DNA from: Saprospiraceae bacterium
Lineage (GTDB): Bacteria > Bacteroidota > Bacteroidia > Chitinophagales > Saprospiraceae
NCBI GenBank assembly: GCA_028279185.1
Contig: JANQSS010000004.1
Coordinates: forward strand, 62,001 to 126,000
Reading direction: 5' to 3'
DNA: 64,000 bases
In this document: one piece after another, positions 62,585 to 64,000 of the stretch
How positions within the stretch are numbered: the stretch's first letter is position 1
Layout: each line of letters begins with the position of its first letter
Position numbers and translations under genes: made by a program
The notes under the pieces: model-generated
What the model was told of the DNA's origin: nothing
The model's database searches: none
What the model saw: only the letters and a program-made list of their open reading frames with translations

Positions 62585-63796
62585 TTAAGTTAATACAGTA
62601 TCAAAATTCGGCACTAGTCGCATCATATCATCAAATGTCTCTGCATTCCGAATCAGTCTTAGACCATCTTTTTCCATTAATATTTCTGCTGGTCGACCAT
62701 GTGCATTGTAGTTTGACGCCATTTCAAAACAGTATGCACCTGCGTTTTTAAGACAAATTATATCACCAGGAGTAGTTTCTGGAAGAAGCCGATTTATTGC
62801 AAATGTGTCCGTTTCACAAATTTGACCGACAATCGTATACACTCTTTTGTCTTTTGACGTTGAAGATAAATTTATAATTTCATGATGAGCGTCGTAGAAC
62901 ATGGGACGAATTAAATGTGAAAAACCGGTATTCAGTCCTATAAAAACAGTACTAGTTGTTTGCTTGACTTGATTACATTGTGCTAAGAAATAGCCCGCTT
63001 CACTCACTAAATATTTTCCTGGTTCAAAATAGAGTGATAGTTTTTTCCCAATTTCGTCACAATAGGCATTGAATTTCTTCGACATAAGATTACCGAGTTT
63101 CTCGATATTTGTTTCCACATCTTGATCGAAGTATTTTACTTTAAACCCACTCCCAAAATCTAAATAGGTCAGATCCTTGACAAAGTCTCGCGCAGCGTTG
63201 AAGAGAATGTCAGCAGCCGTCATGAAGACGTGACTATCAATAATATCCGAACCGTTGTGCATATGAATTCCCGATACTTTGATATCGAGCGCTTGGACTA
63301 ATCGCTTGATCAATGGAAGTTGGTGGATGGAAATGCCAAATTTAGAATCAATATGGCCCGTAGATATTTTTTTATGCCCTCCTGCCATGATGTGCGGATT
63401 AATACGAATACCTACACTTAATCCAGGATGATTTTGACCTATGTGTTCGAGCAATCGTATACTTCCTACATTGACCTGAACATTCCAAGCTATGGCTTGA
63501 TCGAGTTCGTCTGCGGAAATCATGTTTGGCGTAAATATTATCTGGTTAGAAGAAAAGCCTACTGCACGAGCAAGGCGAATTTCATTCAATGAAACGGTGT
63601 CGATATGTGAACCTAACGACAACATCAATTTTAGAATGTGCGGATTGCTTAACGCTTTACAGGCATAATGTACCTTAAGAGAGGGGACATTAAATGCACT
63701 GATAAATTTTGAATATTTAGCGCTAATCGCCTCTGCATCGTAAACATAGATGGGTGTTCCGAATTCTTTAGCGGCCATTAACAATTTATGCTTCAT
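62585..63796 (-). CDS. lysA: Diaminopimelate decarboxylase
   Basis: A 403-residue alanine-racemase-fold PLP enzyme from the ATG at 63796. The PLP lysine is Lys47 in HYACKALSN; IRINPHI, GSKFG-like DSKFGIS, HMHNGSD, DFGSGFKVKY and the C-terminal GQICETDTFA (catalytic Cys) and YNAHGRPAEIL match the family. The dimer supplies L-lysine from meso-diaminopimelate. A longer reading frame to 63871 is rejected because it overlaps the divergent outer-membrane gene. Confidence 0.93.
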   Translation of the reverse strand: MKHKLLMAAKEFGTPIYVYDAEAISAKYSKFISAFNVPSLKVHYACKALSNPHILKLMLSLGSHIDTVSLNEIRLARAVGFSSNQIIFTPNMISADELDQAIAWNVQVNVGSIRLLEHIGQNHPGLSVGIRINPHIMAGGHKKISTGHIDSKFGISIHQLPLIKRLVQALDIKVSGIHMHNGSDIIDSHVFMTAADILFNAARDFVKDLTYLDFGSGFKVKYFDQDVETNIEKLGNLMSKKFNAYCDEIGKKLSLYFEPGKYLVSEAGYFLAQCNQVKQTTSTVFIGLNTGFSHLIRPMFYDAHHEIINLSSTSKDKRVYTIVGQICETDTFAINRLLPETTPGDIICLKNAGAYCFEMASNYNAHGRPAEILMEKDGLRLIRNAETFDDMMRLVPNFDTVLT

Positions 63797-63822
63797 TCTC
63801 CTGATATTTCTATATTCACGGA

Positions 63823-64000
63823 ATGGATAAATATATAGCGATTCTGGTTCTTTTACTCCTACCCGGTTCAATTATTTCAGCACAAGGATTTGCATGGGGG
63901 CCGAAAGGTGGACTATCACTTGCTCAACAAAGCACGAGAGGGTATCAGCGGGATGTATTATTTGCCTATCATGGAGCGCTATACATGGAAAGTTTGTCCG
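63823..64000 (+). CDS. Partial outer-membrane beta-barrel protein (5' part)
   Basis: An open frame from ATG 63823 to the window end (59 codons plus one base). It encodes the signal peptide MDKYIAILVLLLLPGSIISA with cleavage after AQ, then GFAWGPKGGLSLAQQSTRGY, the opening strand pattern of small beta-barrel proteins (G-x-K-G-G-x-S). It is divergent from lysA with 26 bases between starts, so promoters must overlap. Family cannot be named from this fragment. Confidence 0.65.
   Translation, partial: MDKYIAILVLLLLPGSIISAQGFAWGPKGGLSLAQQSTRGYQRDVLFAYHGALYMESLS

Overview
The window looks like chromosomal DNA of a Bacteroidota bacterium, most likely a free-living member of the Saprospiria (Lewinella/Saprospira-like); the class assignment is inference. 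Evidence for the phylum: a fused LpxC-FabZ gene, a C-terminal type IX secretion sorting domain on a secreted peroxidase, the order half-size glycogen synthase / DUF4270 lipoprotein / glmS / DUF4290, a hybrid two-component one-protein regulator, many Ala-Gln (AQ-type) signal peptides, tRNAs without encoded CCA, and promoters of the TTG-N19-21-TAnnTTTG type instead of E. coli -35/-10 boxes. Coding is dense on both strands, with no insertion sequence, CRISPR array, prophage or rRNA.

Layout. 0-7.3 kb: DUF1800 protein, small membrane protein, secreted flavin amine oxidase, ABC-exporter membrane domain without ATPase, and a Rieske oxygenase plus its reductase. 7.3-14 kb: structured intergenic DNA, tRNA-Met, a FadL/OmpP1-like porin, a large TPR-CHAT protein, a DUF4197 lipoprotein and a VOC protein. 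14.2-24 kb: a hybrid two-component regulator beside a surface cluster (protein with about 28 YadA-head-like repeats, VGIG fibre protein, secreted M23 peptidase, LytTR regulator). 24.3-32.2 kb: DEAD-box helicase, secreted and membrane unknowns, animal-type haem peroxidase, PBP4-type carboxypeptidase. 32.5-36.9 kb: NAD-linked formate dehydrogenase (two genes). 37-44.3 kb: initiator tRNA, O-antigen ligase-like protein, glycosyltransferase, DUF192, two small heat-shock proteins, ECF sigma/anti-sigma pair, M23 peptidase, MerR regulator. 44.3-47.4 kb: orphan ABC ATPase, lpxC-fabZ, lpxD. 47.6-64 kb: core envelope and housekeeping genes (glycogen synthase, DUF4270, glmS, DUF4290, murA, prenyl synthase, DUF6427, MscS, xerD, Ig-like lipoprotein, lptB, lysA) and the start of an outer-membrane protein gene at the right edge.

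How genes work together. Much of the right half builds the envelope: glmS makes glucosamine-6-P, murA commits UDP-GlcNAc to peptidoglycan, lpxD and lpxC-fabZ make lipid A, lptB exports LPS, the ligase-like protein and GT2 handle surface glycan, and M23/PBP4 enzymes trim the wall. The left half is accessory oxidative metabolism and surface proteins.

The most interesting unexplained signals are regulatory. Three perfect Crp/Fnr-type palindromes lie 32-33 bp (centre to centre) upstream of -7 boxes of the DUF1800, Rieske oxygenase and ECF sigma genes, the spacing expected of class II activation; a fourth, different palindrome pair sits at the same spacing before the YadA-like gene. A run of five tandem short inverted repeats, most with 4-base loops, fills the gap before murA. 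Other points: an exonuclease-fold protein missing catalytic acids followed by an overlapping 48-codon ORF, a MurA with Asp in place of the fosfomycin-target Cys, and a TPR-CHAT protease-like protein.
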